Shown in pieces: positions 11,918 to 24,401 of a stretch of DNA of 64,000 bases. The stretch is from Ephemerocybe angulata. Taxonomy: Eukaryota > Basidiomycota > Agaricomycetes > Agaricales > Psathyrellaceae. How positions within the stretch are numbered: the stretch's first letter is position 1; every line of letters begins with the position of its first letter. The translations under genes were made by a program, and so were the position numbers. The stretch spans positions 186,001 to 250,000 of the forward strand of contig JAACJK010000057.1 of assembly GCA_013368325.1 (NCBI GenBank), read 5' to 3'. The notes under the pieces are model-generated. The model saw nothing but the letters and a program-made list of their open reading frames with translations. It was not told where the DNA came from and made no database searches.

Positions 11918-12860
11918 ATCAATTCCCCCGTAAGGTGTCTTTAGTAAAGTGCAGCGATTCTTTAGACACTTTCGTATTCCAGTAAGCGTATCAATCCCGA
12001 AGGTTTTGATCTTGGTAAAGGCGTACCATACAACCCCACCGCTTTTGCGTCGTTTCGTGGCCGAAGCCGACCCCCGAGCACAGGGGCAGCTCTCCTAGTG
12101 CCTTCGTTTCGTTAAGAAGAATGGTCAATCGGAAGGAAGGAGTGCAGAGCCCGACGAAGAATAGTTGCGGCGTCATCTGAGGAGACTCGCAGTGCGCAAC
12201 CTTGAGTTTTAAATCGCCTGCCAGTGTCATATCACCGCCTCTCTCGCTCCTATTCCTCTGGACACCTATTAAGTATCACCAACTAACAGCCATGGCGTTT
12301 CAAACATGCTATGTCACCTATGCAACAAGCTAAACCGTAACTCTAAAATGCCGTATGTACATCAACAAGCAAGCGTGTCTAACCCCCGAACCCATCCATC
12401 TCGGTTGGACTGCCTAGCAACGAGCGAGCGAGCAGAAATAACAATGGGTGATCCAGGTTAGATGATGAACATGAACATGAGTAAGAATGTATGTAAGTAT
12501 GTATGTATGAGAAAGTACTTGGAATAAATAAGGAGGAAATAAGGGGCTCGATAATACGAGGGGGAAGGAAGGAGGAAGGAGGAAGAAGGAAGGAGGAAAG
12601 TCCCGAAGAAGTGCAGGGGAGGGTAGGGGGAGGAGGAGGACGGACAGATAGGGGCCCAACAACAAAAATGACAACACCGAAAAACCAGCAACAAATAACA
12701 ACCAAAGGTAAACCACATTCCGTCAAAGCAGAAGTCCAGGGACAGGGGACAGGAAGAGCGAACGAACCACAGTACGAACGAACGCACGCACGGCCGGACG
12801 GACAGCAGGAGCAAAGAAGACGAGCGAATGAACGAACGAAGCAGCAGCAGCCACACAAGA
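11918..12860. other. Intergenic with low-complexity tracts
   Basis: It contains the 3' side of the minus-strand one-TM gene. A GTAT-rich microsatellite lies at about 12486-12510, a purine-rich GGA/AGGA tract at about 12530-12640, and GAAC/GCAC-type tetranucleotide repeats at about 12755-12845. Long ORFs over this stretch are repeat-driven and not credible genes. Confidence 0.6.
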
Positions 12861-13679
12861 TCAAGCCTTCGGCGCCGCCTCCTTCCGACTCATCCACCCC
12901 AACCACTTCTGCAGCTCCAACTTATTCAAAAAATCCACCGCAGAACCAGCCCTCTCCTTCCCCTGCCCCCCAACAACATCAACCATCTTCGGCACGTCCA
13001 CATCCACCCCCGCAACACCAGCAACACCCGCACCCCCGAAACTCGACGCTCCAGCCATTATCTCCACACCCCCCGTCGCATGCGCAAAGAAATGCGCAAG
13101 CATATGACAAAACACGAGCACAAACAGCACGCTCACAACCATCACAACCCTCGCACTCCTCCTCCTCTTCCCCTGCCCACCAAGCTCACCCTCATCAAAC
13201 TCCGTCCTCGTCGCCGGCGCCGAAATCGGCAGCGCAATCGGCGCGTACCCCGCCCTCCGTCCCCTCAGCATCCCAAAGGGAGTCGACAGTGATAGCCATA
13301 TAGGACTGGAAGCGACGGCCAGGCCGGTGCTGGAGGCGCGGGCGGCGACGGCGGTGCAGAGGCGCGCGGGGAGCGAGGGCCGCGGGGGCGGCGCGAGGAA
13401 GGCGATGGCGAAGTCTTTGCTGTGGGTGGGGGAGGAGGGGGTGACGATGATGGCGGGGAGGGGCGACTTTTCGGTCATGGTGTCGAGGGAGAGGTCGAGC
13501 GGGGCGGGGACGAGGGCGTAGTCCAGCCTGCGGGGGAGGCGGTGGATGCGCGGGCCTGGTGATCGTTGAGGTGGTTACGGTAGGGTTAGGTTGGGTGGGT
13601 TAGGTGAGCTGCGGTTTATTGAGGCGGGGAGGGGGGAGAACGTACCGGGACGCTGGGTGGTTTGGCGCTGGGAAGACAT
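12861..13679 (-). CDS. Hypothetical single-TM protein
   Basis: Two exons, 13646-13679 (MSSQRQTTQRP...) and 12861-13555, joined over a 90-nt intron (GTACGT...CCAG), give 729 nt and 242 aa. The N-terminal half is rich in Pro, Ala and Arg. One strong TM segment (VVMVVSVLFVLVFCHMLAHFF) follows a basic cluster GKRRRSARV, then a Gly/Ala/Val-rich stretch and a C-terminal helix-like tail (VDFLNKLELQKWLGW). No family was recognised. The plus-strand ORF over the same bases is proline-rich and lacks supporting splice signals, so the minus-strand reading is preferred. Confidence 0.6.
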
Positions 13680-14422
13680 TATTGGGGTGTAGGGTGTTGG
13701 TAAAGTTGTGAACCTGGAGGGGGTTAGGGTGGGATGTCCTGGGGCACGGGGTGGATGCACGTACGAAGAAGACTCAAGGTTAACCTCGAGGTAAGTAGGA
13801 TGGGCGGGCGGGTCCGACCGAGAAAAGACAGTAATTCAAAAAGAAGGTGGGTAGCTCTGCAGGTCAGAGCTATGTGCAGTCAACGAACGAAGCAGGGGAC
13901 AAGGTCCTTGATCTACACCGACGACGTTGTGAAGGCACACGTGGGATTAGGATTAGGGGAGGGGCAAAGGGCTTGCACGGACGACGCTGGGAGGCCGGTG
14001 AAGAAGAGCAACAAGGCAGGAAGCAAGACAAAAAAAGCGCTGGCACTAGGTCAGGAAGGGGAGAATGTCAAATACAACGACAGCACGCTTGCATGCCTCG
14101 TTCCTTGATCCCTTACGTAAGCGGACTCTTGGCGCCCGTAAAGACCGACCGTGGACTCCGAGGCGGTGGGCCGATGGTGGCCGATGAGGGAGGCTTTCTA
14201 CGATCAAGTGGCAAGCGCCAGGCCGGACGCGACGCTACGCGTCGCGTCGCGTCCTACCGCCGAACATTCATAACGAATCAACGCGTTTAATCAACAAAGC
14301 AGGTGCGGGGCAGGAAAGAGACATTCATGAGAGCTACTATGTCGTCACTGGCACAAGCACGCTAACAGCCAGGTCGAGATAGTATGTGGGCGGACATAAG
14401 CACAGTAAACACGCTAACGCGA
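13680..14422. other. Intergenic
   Basis: Upstream region of the one-TM gene and 3' flank of P450 copy 2. Plus-strand ORFs at 13734-14290 are basic or low-complexity and recognised in no family. A CGCGTCGCGTCGCG repeat lies near 14236. Confidence 0.45.
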
Positions 14423-17086
14423 CTACATGTCGGCACGAGACACGACCAACGGCAAAGCCGGACGAAGCTCGTCCTTGTTAACGAAAGGTGTGGAAATACC
14501 AATCATGTTCCAGAAGATCGGTTCTTTCGAGTTCGGGAGGGAGAACCTGAACAGGTCTATGATGACATACAGAATCACCTCTAGTTACTTCTCATGAGTA
14601 CCGACCCTTCAAGGTGTACGTGCGAATGAAAAGACGTACTCATCTCCATCTCTGAAAACTTGAACCCGATACATGCGCGCCCACCTCCGACGAAGGTCAT
14701 CCTAGCAAAATACGTCGTCAAACGCAAGACCATCGAGAACGTAGCACGAGCTTACAGGTGCGAATATACCCCCGGAACGCGCGCTTCGACAACCGCCTCC
14801 GGAATCGGCGCGAGCCATCGCTCAGGCTTCCACTCATGCGCGTCAGGACCCCACATATCGGGGTCGGTATTTATGGCCTTGATAGACACGACGACGAGAG
14901 TCCCTTTAGGTACGAGAACCTCGCTAATATATTGACCATCGGTGGCCTTGACCGGTTTGGAGAATGGGAGCAGGGCGTCCTTGCGCGTTCTGTGAGGCAG
15001 CACGAGGCATCAGCATTACGCCTGTAGGAGCATCTCGAACCTGCGAAAGAGATGTATAGACGGCCAACTCACTCTCGAGGAAGCGAAGCGATGGGTGGGT
15101 GCCTGCAGTGCGTGAGTTAGCAACACGAGCTGATCACCTCGAGACAAGGAAGCTCAGGTAGATCCTCTCACACTCGCAGAGTCTCCCGTATAACAGCGTC
15201 AAGATACGGCAGGGCCGACAACTGGTCGTAGTCTGGTTCTCTGCCACCACTCCGTTTGACATTCCCTCGAATCTCGGCGCGGAGTCTGTCCTGCACCTCC
15301 GGATGCTCCGCGAGGAGATGTAGGATCCGGGAGAGGGCACTCGAGGTCGTGTCCATCGCTGCAAACATGATCGTCCTTCCATTCATGGAGAAATCTCGTC
15401 AGCGAGTTGCAGTGGAGGATATGGGTGTAAAGGGTGAATGGAAACGCACGATATTTGGGCTACGACTTGGTGGTCCGGAAGTTTGTCCTCCTCCGAGGCC
15501 TTTGCGTTCTCTCGCACTGAACCCCAAATACAAATTTATCTCAGGTAAAGTCATCTGAAAGAGTGCAGAGAAGTAGGACTGACTGAGAACACTGAGGAAA
15601 TCATCCTGCCCTCCACGCACATCCCTACTCTCCGCCAGAGCTTTCTTCTTTGCCTCGAAGATGCTCAAGGACGTCTCGTGCATGACATCCACTAGCCCTC
15701 GCATCCTCTGGAGGGCCTTCGACGGCACGAGTTCCAGAAGGAGCCTCTGAATCCGAGGCGTGCCTATTCTATATTTGTACACGGGGGCGAGCACGAACTG
15801 TCTGAACATGAGTAGCTGCCGTCCCGTAGGACTTGAAAAGCAGGATAACGTAAATGATATGGTTTTCTTCGTAGAAGAAAGGGAGGACGTACCCGAGCAG
15901 CTTCATAGCGGAGATGTACGGGTGTTCTTCATGGGTCTCCGAGACCGGGTCGAACGACTGGCCCAGCCCAGCTTGCGCGACTATTTCCAAGGCCGTGTGG
16001 GTCGTCCATGTGAGCATATCGACCTACTCAGGTTAGTCTTGTCTCGGCATGAGGTATCGCGGGCGCGTACTTGCTGAGGCCCATCCACGGTTTTTCGAAG
16101 TAGAACATCGCGTAGCTGGAGCGCAAGATGTCGGTTTCATGAACTCCGTGTGAGCAATAGTCAAAATAACCTTACATCGTATGTTACGGCGAAGAATTTG
16201 GGGACTGTTCACAATGTTAGATAAGGTCAAATTCACTGGCATCCGACTGCCTACGCACTCATCTTTCTCATCTGCTTGATGGAAAACACGGGATTAAGCA
16301 TCCTCCTCTGTTTCTTATGAGTCTCTCCTTCGGACACCCGTTAGAAATCAACTTCATTAATTGTTTGAACCGTATGATACTCACCCAGCGTAGATAGTAG
16401 ACCTTCTCCGAAGATGGCATTATTGGAGCTGGATGGAGCGAAGAGGTCAAGATCCTTCAACGAGTCGGGAGCCCTTGACTGTAGGCAGCACCCACCCCAG
16501 AATGGCGTTACTCTCCTCGAAGATATGCTGATCCTAGAGAATTGTGAGCACTCAGCAGATGAGGCTCAATATAGAGTATGCGAGCCACCTACCCTGATGA
16601 AAATGTGATGCAAAGCTTTCGGATCGGAGACATAGAGAATCCGCGCCTACGCCAACCACGATGAATCATACGAGGGACGGTGGTTTCCAATGCACCACAT
16701 CTACTCACCCTGAGAAAGCCATATAGTTTAACCACTCTTCCATCTAAAGTCGTTCAAGTCAAGTAGAAGTGAGCCAACCTCGCACGTAGCATACTGGGCC
16801 GTCGAGGCGGGTGCCTCACACTTCTCAACCAAGGACCGATGAAAGCCCCACCCGTCCGGTGCGAACATTTGCGGCAGGTGTCCTATGCCAAAAAAGCTAC
16901 TATGAGGTCACCAAGCCCCGAGGCTTCAGCAATAAGAGAGTACTCACCAGCGATAAAGGAGGTTGGAGGAGGCCCCGGTAACCTATCCAGCGGGCTCGGA
17001 AAGACAAAGCGTCGCACCAGGTTCCATCCTATGAACGCGACGAGCACCGAAGGAACGAGCTTCAAAAGCGAGTCTGGGGATAACAT
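14423..17086 (-). CDS. Cytochrome P450 (copy 2), apparently complete
   Basis: Haem monooxygenase with many short introns. The ATG at 17086 starts an N-terminal anchor (SVLVAFIGWNLVRRFVF) and hinge LPGPPP. Spliced exons then give GHLPQMFAPDGWGFHRSL and YGRVVKLYGFL. The I-helix AMDTTSSALSRILHL and K-helix ETLR lie in 15168-15386, and PERW is at about 14800. The haem loop FVGGGRACIG (FxxGxRxCxG) is in the exon at about 14640-14705. The last exon ends with PALPLVVSRADM at a TAG at 14423-14425. All P450 signatures are present, so it is probably functional. Substrate and CYP family are unknown. It shares orientation and intron layout with copies 1 and 3, and its upstream neighbour is copy 3, 670 bp away. 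Confidence 0.88.
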
Positions 17087-17757
17087 GCTTCTGGTATCGG
17101 AGCTCTCAAGGAGAGCTCAAGCTTGTAGTTGACCCGGAGTCGAGTCATTGCACTTGGTACATTCGTGGGAGAGAATTTTCTTGAGAAAGCGAGAAGGCGG
17201 ACGATATCGGACTCGGGCGATATGCACATCGCACGTAGATGAGCTTACCTCGCCAATACCTCGCGTAGCGAACGACGAGGTCAAGACGAGGTGTGCATTT
17301 CAATGACTTGCGGCCGTATGAGGTATGAGGTCGTGGTGGCTCGGGGTAGGGACGAGCAGAACTCTAAACGTGCCGCTATCACAACCGTTCGGCATACGCC
17401 GACGCACCAACAGGAATCCGAGTCGTGTAGAAGGTCGTCGCTGGATAGCAATGTGCCATACGAGTGACTATCGTTAGCACTGGGACGTCGAGAATTATTG
17501 GAAACCCAGATGCACCGCGAATGCTGCAACAGTAGGGTACTCCGCCCCTCGAGCCGGCCAATGGCAATCATTTTAGCGCCCGTCGGACCCTGAATGACTT
17601 CGCGAAGCGGCGACGCTTGGACTCTTGGAGTCCCGTCGGGCCGCCAGAACGATTATAGAGAGTGTGTGCATATAGAAATACGTATGAAAGAGGAATTTAG
17701 GTACATAGAGGTGAGAGATAGAATACTGTACAATGTTAAAAGGTTGGGTGAGGTGGT
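17087..17757. other. Spacer between P450 copies 2 and 3
   Basis: About 670 bp with only short, unrecognised open segments (for example minus 17281-17571). It presumably holds the promoter of copy 2 and the 3' end of copy 3. Confidence 0.5.
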
Positions 17758-20326
17758 TTAAGCGTCAGCGCGAGAGATGAGCATCGGCATTTGAGGCTGG
17801 AGTTCATTATCGTTGATAGATGGGGTGGATACGCCGCTGCAGCTCCACTGTATCTCTTCCTGACCAAGGTCAAACTGGAGGGCGTCGATGAGAACATACA
17901 GCAAAACCTCTGAGGAAAACATAACATGTAAGTTCCATGCCAGAAACAACATCGCGCCAGAAGATCACGTACTCATTTCCATCTCAGAGAACTTGAACCC
18001 GATGCACGTCCTTGAACCTCCCGCAAACGTCAACCTACAAGTCATTCGGCACAAACGCATCAGCTATCTGGTGCCGCAAAGATCAAGGCAAGGCTTAGAC
18101 TCACAAATTCGAGTAAACGCCAGGTACGCGCGCCTCATGGACCGAATCCGGCAGTGGGGAGAGCCATCTTTCAGGCTTCCAGTCGTACGAGTCAGGTCCC
18201 CAGATACCCGGATCCTCGTTCACCGCCTGGATGGGAATGTTGATGATTGTGTCTTTGGGGACGTAGATACTTTGGACCACTTTTCCGTCGGTGGTCTTGA
18301 TGGGTCGCGAAAGCGGGAGAACCATGTTCTGGCGTGCTCTGGTAGGGTTGGTTAGCACAGCACGGGGGGTAGCAATTCATATGACTTACTGCCTAGTAAT
18401 AATTGGAAGTGGAGTATAGCTATGCGTCAGTGGCATGTAGAGGTGTTAGCATATCACCAGTGGCACAGAGGCAGGGCGAGTACATACACACGGAGCGATT
18501 CGCGGCAAACGGCGTCGAGATACTTCAGCGAGAAAAGTTGATCATAGTCAGGCTCGTCAAATTCTTGCTTCGCTTTCCGAATTTCTTCGCGCAGTTTGAT
18601 TTGGACGTCTGGGTGCTTAGCGAGAAGCCAAAGGATACGAGATAGTGCACTTGACGTGGTGTCCATAGCCGTAAACATTAAGGTACTTTGAGACTTCAAT
18701 TCAGTGGCTTGGAATATACAGCGTGAATGGAGGCACGTACCTGATCTGGGCGATGACCTCATCATCCGGGAGTTTATCCTCTAGCGATGCCTTCGAGTTC
18801 TCTCTCACTAAAGGAAGTTCGTTAGAATTGGAGAGCTGGGAGATATGGATAACTCAACTGAGAATGCTAAGGAAATCCTTCCCATTCTCGTCCGAGTTCC
18901 CGTTGTCTTGAAGCTCCCGCCGCTTCTGTGCGAATATTCCGAGAGACACATCCTGCATTATATCGACGACCTCGCACATTTGGTGGAGTCTCGGCATTGG
19001 CAAACGGTCCGATATCCATCGGAGAAGTGGAGATGGGACCAACTGGTACTTCACAACGAAAGGAAGGAAGTATTGTCTAGTGAGTCGAAGACCACGCCCT
19101 ATGGGACTGGAAGTAGGAGAGAGAAGTTAGTGGTGGCATCGCTGGTAATAATCTGGTACGAACGTGAGCCTTTTCATTGTCGTAATATACTGATCCTCTC
19201 CTTCCTCTTCGTTAACTGGGCTGAATGACTTTCCGAGGCCACAGAGAGAGACAATCTCCAGGGCGGCTTTCGTCACCCAACTGAGCATCTCCACCTGCGA
19301 TTCCGGTTGTGAGTACGTATTTCACTTGGAGAAATCGGTTAGCCACCTCGCGTGGACCATCCCTCGACTTGAGCAGGAGGATGTCACGAAGCTACGGAAA
19401 TATAAGTGTGAGATGAGTGTGAGCGTGTCAGCGTGGAACTGATGGGCGCTTACATCGTAAGCAACGCTGTAGAATTTCGGCACTACCATGATGTCAACAG
19501 GCAGCTTCAGAAAAGAATATGGGTGGCTTACTCATTTTCCTCATATGTGCGATAGAAAAGACAGGATTCAACATCTTGCGCTGTCTCCGGTGTTGTTCAC
19601 CTAACGCATGCGAGTCAGAATTGTGTCGATTACTTACATAGAGAGATGCTCCGCTTACCTATAGTTCCGAGGAGGCTAGGGCCAAATATCTTCTTATTAG
19701 ATCTATTAGGCGTTCAGCCACACGGTTACCATGTCAGACGTGGAATATAGTCTTACTCCAAGAACCATGTGCTTTCTTCGTATACATGCTGCTCCTACAG
19801 GTGGAAGTCAGCGTTCATGAGTACGGTATTATATACCGGAATGAGTTACATACCTTCACTAATATGTGGCGGAGGGCCTTAGGATCGCTGACATGGAGAA
19901 TGCGCTCCTACGTTGTCGTCATGGTATTATAAGCGCCCATCATTGATGCATCATCCACTCATACGGCGTATGGATCTCACCTTAAGCATTCCATACACTC
20001 GAACAACCCTTCCATCTATTCAGAATGAGTACTTGTCGTTGAAAATGTAAGCCAATGGGCGTACATCTCTGAAATAAGGAACGAGTAAAAGTCGTCCCAT
20101 CAGCCGCAAACATCTGGCGGAGGTTTCCTAGAGAAAGAGAAAGAGAGAGAATAAGCAGGTGTAATTGCGCTGAGTAGATATCATACTTACCCATGTAGAG
20201 AGACTCTGGCGGGGGGCCAAATAATTTATCAAGGGGATGGGAGAAGACGAAGTGACGCAGCGCGGTCCATACAGCCAAGGCTGCGACAAGGACAGGAATA
20301 GACTGGAGGAAGGGAGGGTAAATCAT
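17758..20326 (-). CDS. Cytochrome P450 (copy 3), apparently complete
   Basis: Third member of the P450 group. The likely start is the ATG at 20326 (MIYPPFLQSIPVLVAAL...), although an in-frame ATG lies upstream at 20368. The anchor is followed by a hinge written LFGPPP, where the usual leading LPG has become LFG. Splicing rebuilds GNLRQMFAADGTTFTRSL and YGRVVRVYGMLK. The I-helix TAMDTTSSALSRILWLL and ESLR are in 18454-18765, PERW is at about 18160, and the haem loop FAGGSRTCIG is at about 17990-18030. The final exon ends MPMLISRADA at the TAA at 17758. No break was found in the motifs checked, but not every intron was defined base by base. Confidence 0.87.
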
Positions 20327-20703
20327 GTCGATGGTGAAGATACCTCCTAGTCTGACTCCTCTCATCACTAATTATATTGGAGTAGAATCGGGTCCGTGAT
20401 TATGCACGAGTGGGTAGCCTTGTGGCATCTAGGGACCCTTTGCCTCATTGGAGAAAGCAGGAGCGATACGGCGCGGAAGGTGAAGTAGTCTACATACTAT
20501 CTAGGTCACGCTTCTACATCTATGGGGCCTATTTGTAGGCTCCCCTCTCGACCCAGAAATAAACTTGCTCTCGATATTGAACGGCCGTCTATGAATACCC
20601 AAATCAGCCGATCAGGCGCGGGTACTAGTGCGTGCAACTACGAAAGTGTCTGAAGAATCGCTGCAGTTTACTAAGGAAACCTCACGTAAGGGCATTTTAT
20701 AGC

Positions 20704-22835
20704 AGTTATGAGGCATGCTGGCCTGTAAGAAAGCTTCTAAAAGGGGTTTCCTCCAATAGCGCCCATATCCTCAACTTAGCGCCGGCTTTCGGGCATGACA
20801 TCACGAGCACTCGCTGGCTTTCTAGCGACTTTCAAGAAGGCAAGCTGGTTGAGGTAAGAAAAATAAAAAAAGTAGTACAAGAGACATTGAGGTAGTAGCT
20901 AGGGAGTAAAGATAACAGATAACAGAATGACTAAAACAATGAAAACCACACAGACGAGTCATGCAATGAGGACAAGTGAGCGCCAATACTCATCTTGCAG
21001 AAAATGGATAGACGGGGCAGGTATATACGGGAATACGCACGAGGCTAATCCTTTCCATAGGTCCACAACCCATCCAGAAATTCCCCAAGCCCCCGATCCC
21101 AATGATCCAAACCTCCAGGCGGAACTTGATGAACGGACGGGGCATTCCCCCTGATGAGAGTTACATCCATGACGTCTTTGAACTGCTCCAGGACCCTCGC
21201 AGCCCTTATCGCAATTGGATCGCTAAACTCGCCAAGTGACACCCGCAGAAGAAAGCGCTTGAGCACCGCGCACCCGAGGTAAGGTGCATGACCCGGGCTG
21301 CGCGACGCAAGCATTTCAGCGAGTCCCTCCTCTAAGACCCAATCCATATTCAACTCATACCCTACCGAAAGATTGCAGTATACACTCAGAAATTGGAGCC
21401 TCGGAAGATTGAGCCCCCCTGCACCGTAGGTGAAGAAATGGAAGAGTTCCCCGTATGTAGTCGAATTGGGTTCCAGCACGAGGTACGTGAGGTTGGGGCA
21501 CGCCTCGATGCACTGGGTGAACAACGTAAATGAGCCGCCTAGCTCGAGTGTGGTGATGTGCAGGCGTGTCGTTGAACGGATTAATCGCTTGCTTGCGTCC
21601 GACCAAAAGAACGTTGGGTACTGCCAAAGGCGTAAGTTCTCGAGGTTTGGCCATGTGAAGCCGTAATTGATAAAGTTTCCTAGGGGCGCATTGCCGAGGA
21701 AGGTAAGGTCCGTGAGATTCGGAAGGGGTATGGTGTCGGTCTGCATAAAGTCGACGCTGCGAATTGCCATTGTGTCCCCTGATTGGTAGTGGATACAGGC
21801 TCGCTGCAGATTTATCGACTGGCGGAAAATCGGGATACTTTCTTCGAATGTCAACTGGGTGCCGAGATAAAGGTGGGTGAGCTGGGGCCAGGGGAAATGT
21901 GTTCGGTGGATGACCCCGTGCAGATTGGGAAGCACGGCCTTCTTAAGCGCAGGAAGTGACGGGTATCCTTGCTGAAGCAAATTGGATCCAGTCGTATTGC
22001 TGACGACCGAGGCCACACCCGGGTATGTTACGGTGCCCAGACCAGAGATATCAAGGGATCCGGCCAGATGTAAGTATTGGAGGTTATCAATAGCATCGGG
22101 TGTGAGGAGGCTATGAAGGAGTGTACCATTGCCCGGGGCATCAACGTTCGGCGCGTTTGAGTTGTGAGCCTTGCGACCGAGGACCTTGAGTGACCAGGCG
22201 CACGTTCGCACCCGTTTTACCCAAGCATGGGCTGCTGCCGCTCGTCCCTCAGGCGGTTCCATCGACCCTTCCACCGTCCCATCAGGCTTCGCGCTAACGC
22301 ATAGGTCCAACCAAAGAGGCGCGTGTGCAAGCGCGATGTCTCTCCACGACCCGCAGACTTGGCATAGCACCGTCCATGGGTTCCTCGACGCTGTCGTGGC
22401 CATGTATTCTTCAAATATCTGGGCCATGATGTCGAAGGGTAGTTGTCGCACGGGGGAGAGCAAGGTGCGGCAGAGTAGAATCTTTGCTTGGAGGACGGGT
22501 AGCTCGCTTTCGTACTCCTCGAGAAGCTTATAAATGTCCTCGCGCTCCTTATCGGATGGGCCCTTCCCTGTGCTGGTGGAAGCCATGTCGGATAAGTGCT
22601 TGGGTAGGCCGATCTGGAGGAAACAATTGGTGAGGGGCTGGTAGAAACACTCAATTTACGCACCTCTGAGAAGAGAAAGCCCAATGGGATACCGTTGATG
22701 TGCTCCATGGTGCTTGACTTCAGAGGAGGACTCAGGAAGATCACAAATGAGGAGGTGATGGAAAGAGATAATACAGACGAGTACTTTTAAGTACCCGCGT
22801 CACATTACCCATCTGAGTCGCTATATTAGTTCTTA
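20704..22835 (-). repeat. F-box duplication unit, inverted copy
   Basis: Inverted relative to the unit at 9779-11917 and carrying the intact F-box gene. With that unit it brackets about 8.8 kb holding the one-TM gene and P450 copies 2 and 3, a layout in which recombination could invert the bracketed segment. Confidence 0.85.
21045..22708 (-). CDS. F-box protein copy 3, intact
   Basis: 537 aa in two exons: 22664-22708 (MEHINGIPLGFLFSE) and 21045-22613, separated by a 50-nt intron (1614 nt in total). The F-box-like core VRQLPFDIMAQIFEEYM ... LCQVCGSWRDIALAHAPLWLDLC is followed by leucine-rich repeats of irregular length (LTHLYLGTQLTFEESI; LTDLTFLGNAPLGNFI; PNLTYLVLEPNSTTYGELF). It ends GGLDHWDRGLGEFLDGLWTYGKD. 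Probable SCF adaptor of unknown target. It is the intact reference for the disrupted copy at 9905. Its start lies only 150 bp from the divergent phosphotransferase gene. Confidence 0.85.
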
Positions 22836-22858
22836 TCAGATCGTCAGCCCTCTCCATC
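22709..22858. promoter_or_regulatory. Divergent 150-bp promoter, F-box copy 3 / phosphotransferase
   Basis: Only 150 bp lie between the two opposed start codons. The half next to the F-box gene is part of the duplicated unit, so the F-box promoter is shared with the copy at 9905. The phosphotransferase side is unique to this locus. Confidence 0.5.
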
Positions 22859-24205
22859 ATGCCGTTCAACTTCGACGCCTACCTTAAGTCCCTAGACATC
22901 CTCCCTTCTCCCACTCCAAACCCAGAAGCGGGGGCATACACGCGACCCGTTACTACCCAATTAAGCGCTTTCCCTTGGCAGGTGAAGCACCTTACGGGTG
23001 GCTTCACGAACACCACCGCACGGGTCACCTTCACTGAGCCCGTCATCCTATCTAATTCACCACTTTGCCCAGGCAAGTTCGCATCCGCAATCCTAAAGCA
23101 TGCACCCCCGACTCTGGCGAGCGACCCCAACGAGTCTCTATCGGTGTCAAGACAGTTAGTCGAAGGCAGAGCGCTTGCGCTTATCGCCGGGAAAGAAGTA
23201 GTGCTGGAGGCAGGCGAAGCGCCGGTACAGACTCAGGTGCTGAAGGAAGTACTGGATCGATACCCCCTCATCCATATCCCAAGTGTTATTTGGCACGACG
23301 CAGACCAAAATGTCTTGTGGATCGAGGACTTTGGTGAATTGGGGAGTGTTGCTGAGGTCCTCGCTTCAGACGCCGCAGCACGAGATAGCGCGATCAATGA
23401 ACTTGCGGCTCAGTTGGGATCGTTCCTCGCTCAGTTCTACCAGGGGTCCAAGACGATACCGGGGGAGCTCTTCGACCGTCTGACCGTAGAATCGGACACC
23501 GTCGTGGGGGGTATACTCCAGTACTTGGTCAACGCCACTCGAATTGCTCTGGAAGAAGTCCCTGGGGTCGATGAAGATGAGAAAAGTGAGCTCGTGGGGA
23601 GAGTGGAGAATGCCTTATACGATATCAGGAACATTCCCGAGAGGAGGTGTTTAGGAATGGTCGACTTCTGGCCTGGCAGCGTCCTCGTCGATGCGAACTG
23701 GGAGACATTCGGGTTGATTGATTGGGAGTACTTTGGCAAATCTGACGAGGCGAGTGAGCTGGGGATGTTCTGTGAGTTCCTCCTATTCCTCCTTCTACAA
23801 ACGTGGGCTGACTCGTAAGGCATTGCAGTGGCACACTTTCACCTCACCATTCTAAAGCCATCCATCTCGAAGGCGAGCGTCAGCCGGCTCGGAAACTTCG
23901 TTGCGACCATGTTTGAACACTACAACCGGTCTTCCGGGTCACAACAACCTCAAGCCCCATTCCAGTGGCGACTCTTACTGTCCTACGGAAGAGAGATGGT
24001 GTATGGGTTCACGATTTACGAATACCTCAAGGACCAGGTATTGCTTGACGCCAAAATGGCGGGAATCCGCGCTCTTCGAGCTGCCGGTCCTGATGCCGAT
24101 ACGTTGAATCTCCAAGAGTTGTGGAAGGGAGGCGACAGGGACGGAGTGCATTGGTTGAGAAGCGCACTTCAAAATCTGGGGTTTGCAACTGAAGGGGGAA
24201 CATAA
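22859..24205 (+). CDS. APH-family phosphotransferase-like protein
   Basis: 429 aa in two exons, 22859-23771 and 23829-24205, with a 57-nt GTGAGT...GCAG intron. The fold order fits aminoglycoside/choline-kinase-like proteins: a nucleotide-loop region HLTGGFTNTTARV, the lysine strand ILKH, the brace-like WIEDFGELGS, the catalytic-loop position GMVDFWPGSVLVD, and the metal site GLIDWEYFGKSDEASELG. The catalytic-loop Asp (VDF) and the IDWE acidic residue remain. The usual His before the Asp is Val, and the usual Asn is Ser. Fungal members of this group commonly diverge there, so activity is uncertain. Substrate unknown. It converges on the Sco1 gene, with 196 bp between the stops. Confidence 0.8.
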
Positions 24206-24401
24206 TCATCAAGGTGTGCCAAGTATGCGGATGGATTACTTACCTGAGTAGAAATTTATGTCCGAGCCTAACACATGCCAGTCCATCCACGACACAGAAA
24301 AAATGGTGTCGCGAAGAAGTGTTCTCGAGAATAGAGATGAGGTTATATTAACGTCAGCAGTTACTTTTGGTCGTCTAGGATAGATAGTATCGATCAGAAC
24401 T

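Noticed and set aside
12503..13303. 266-codon plus-strand ORF rich in Pro, Gln and Ser
   Set aside because: It runs through tetranucleotide repeats and lies antisense to a better-supported spliced minus-strand gene with a TM segment.
13585..13615. TTAGG-rich stretch, also CTAACCCTAACCC near 63674, as telomere repeats
   Set aside because: Only one or two units with mixed spacing; the first is within a gene's intron. No telomeric array.
13734..14290. Two overlapping basic plus-strand ORFs
   Set aside because: No family resemblance, no splice support, composition typical of noncoding GC-rich sequence.
19441..19945. Inverted 12-bp pair GATGGGCGCTTA / TAAGCGCCCATC suggesting a small transposon
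   Set aside because: Both lie inside the P450 copy 3 gene, and one overlaps a splice-site sequence similar in all three P450s (TTACATCGTA); no target duplication is present.
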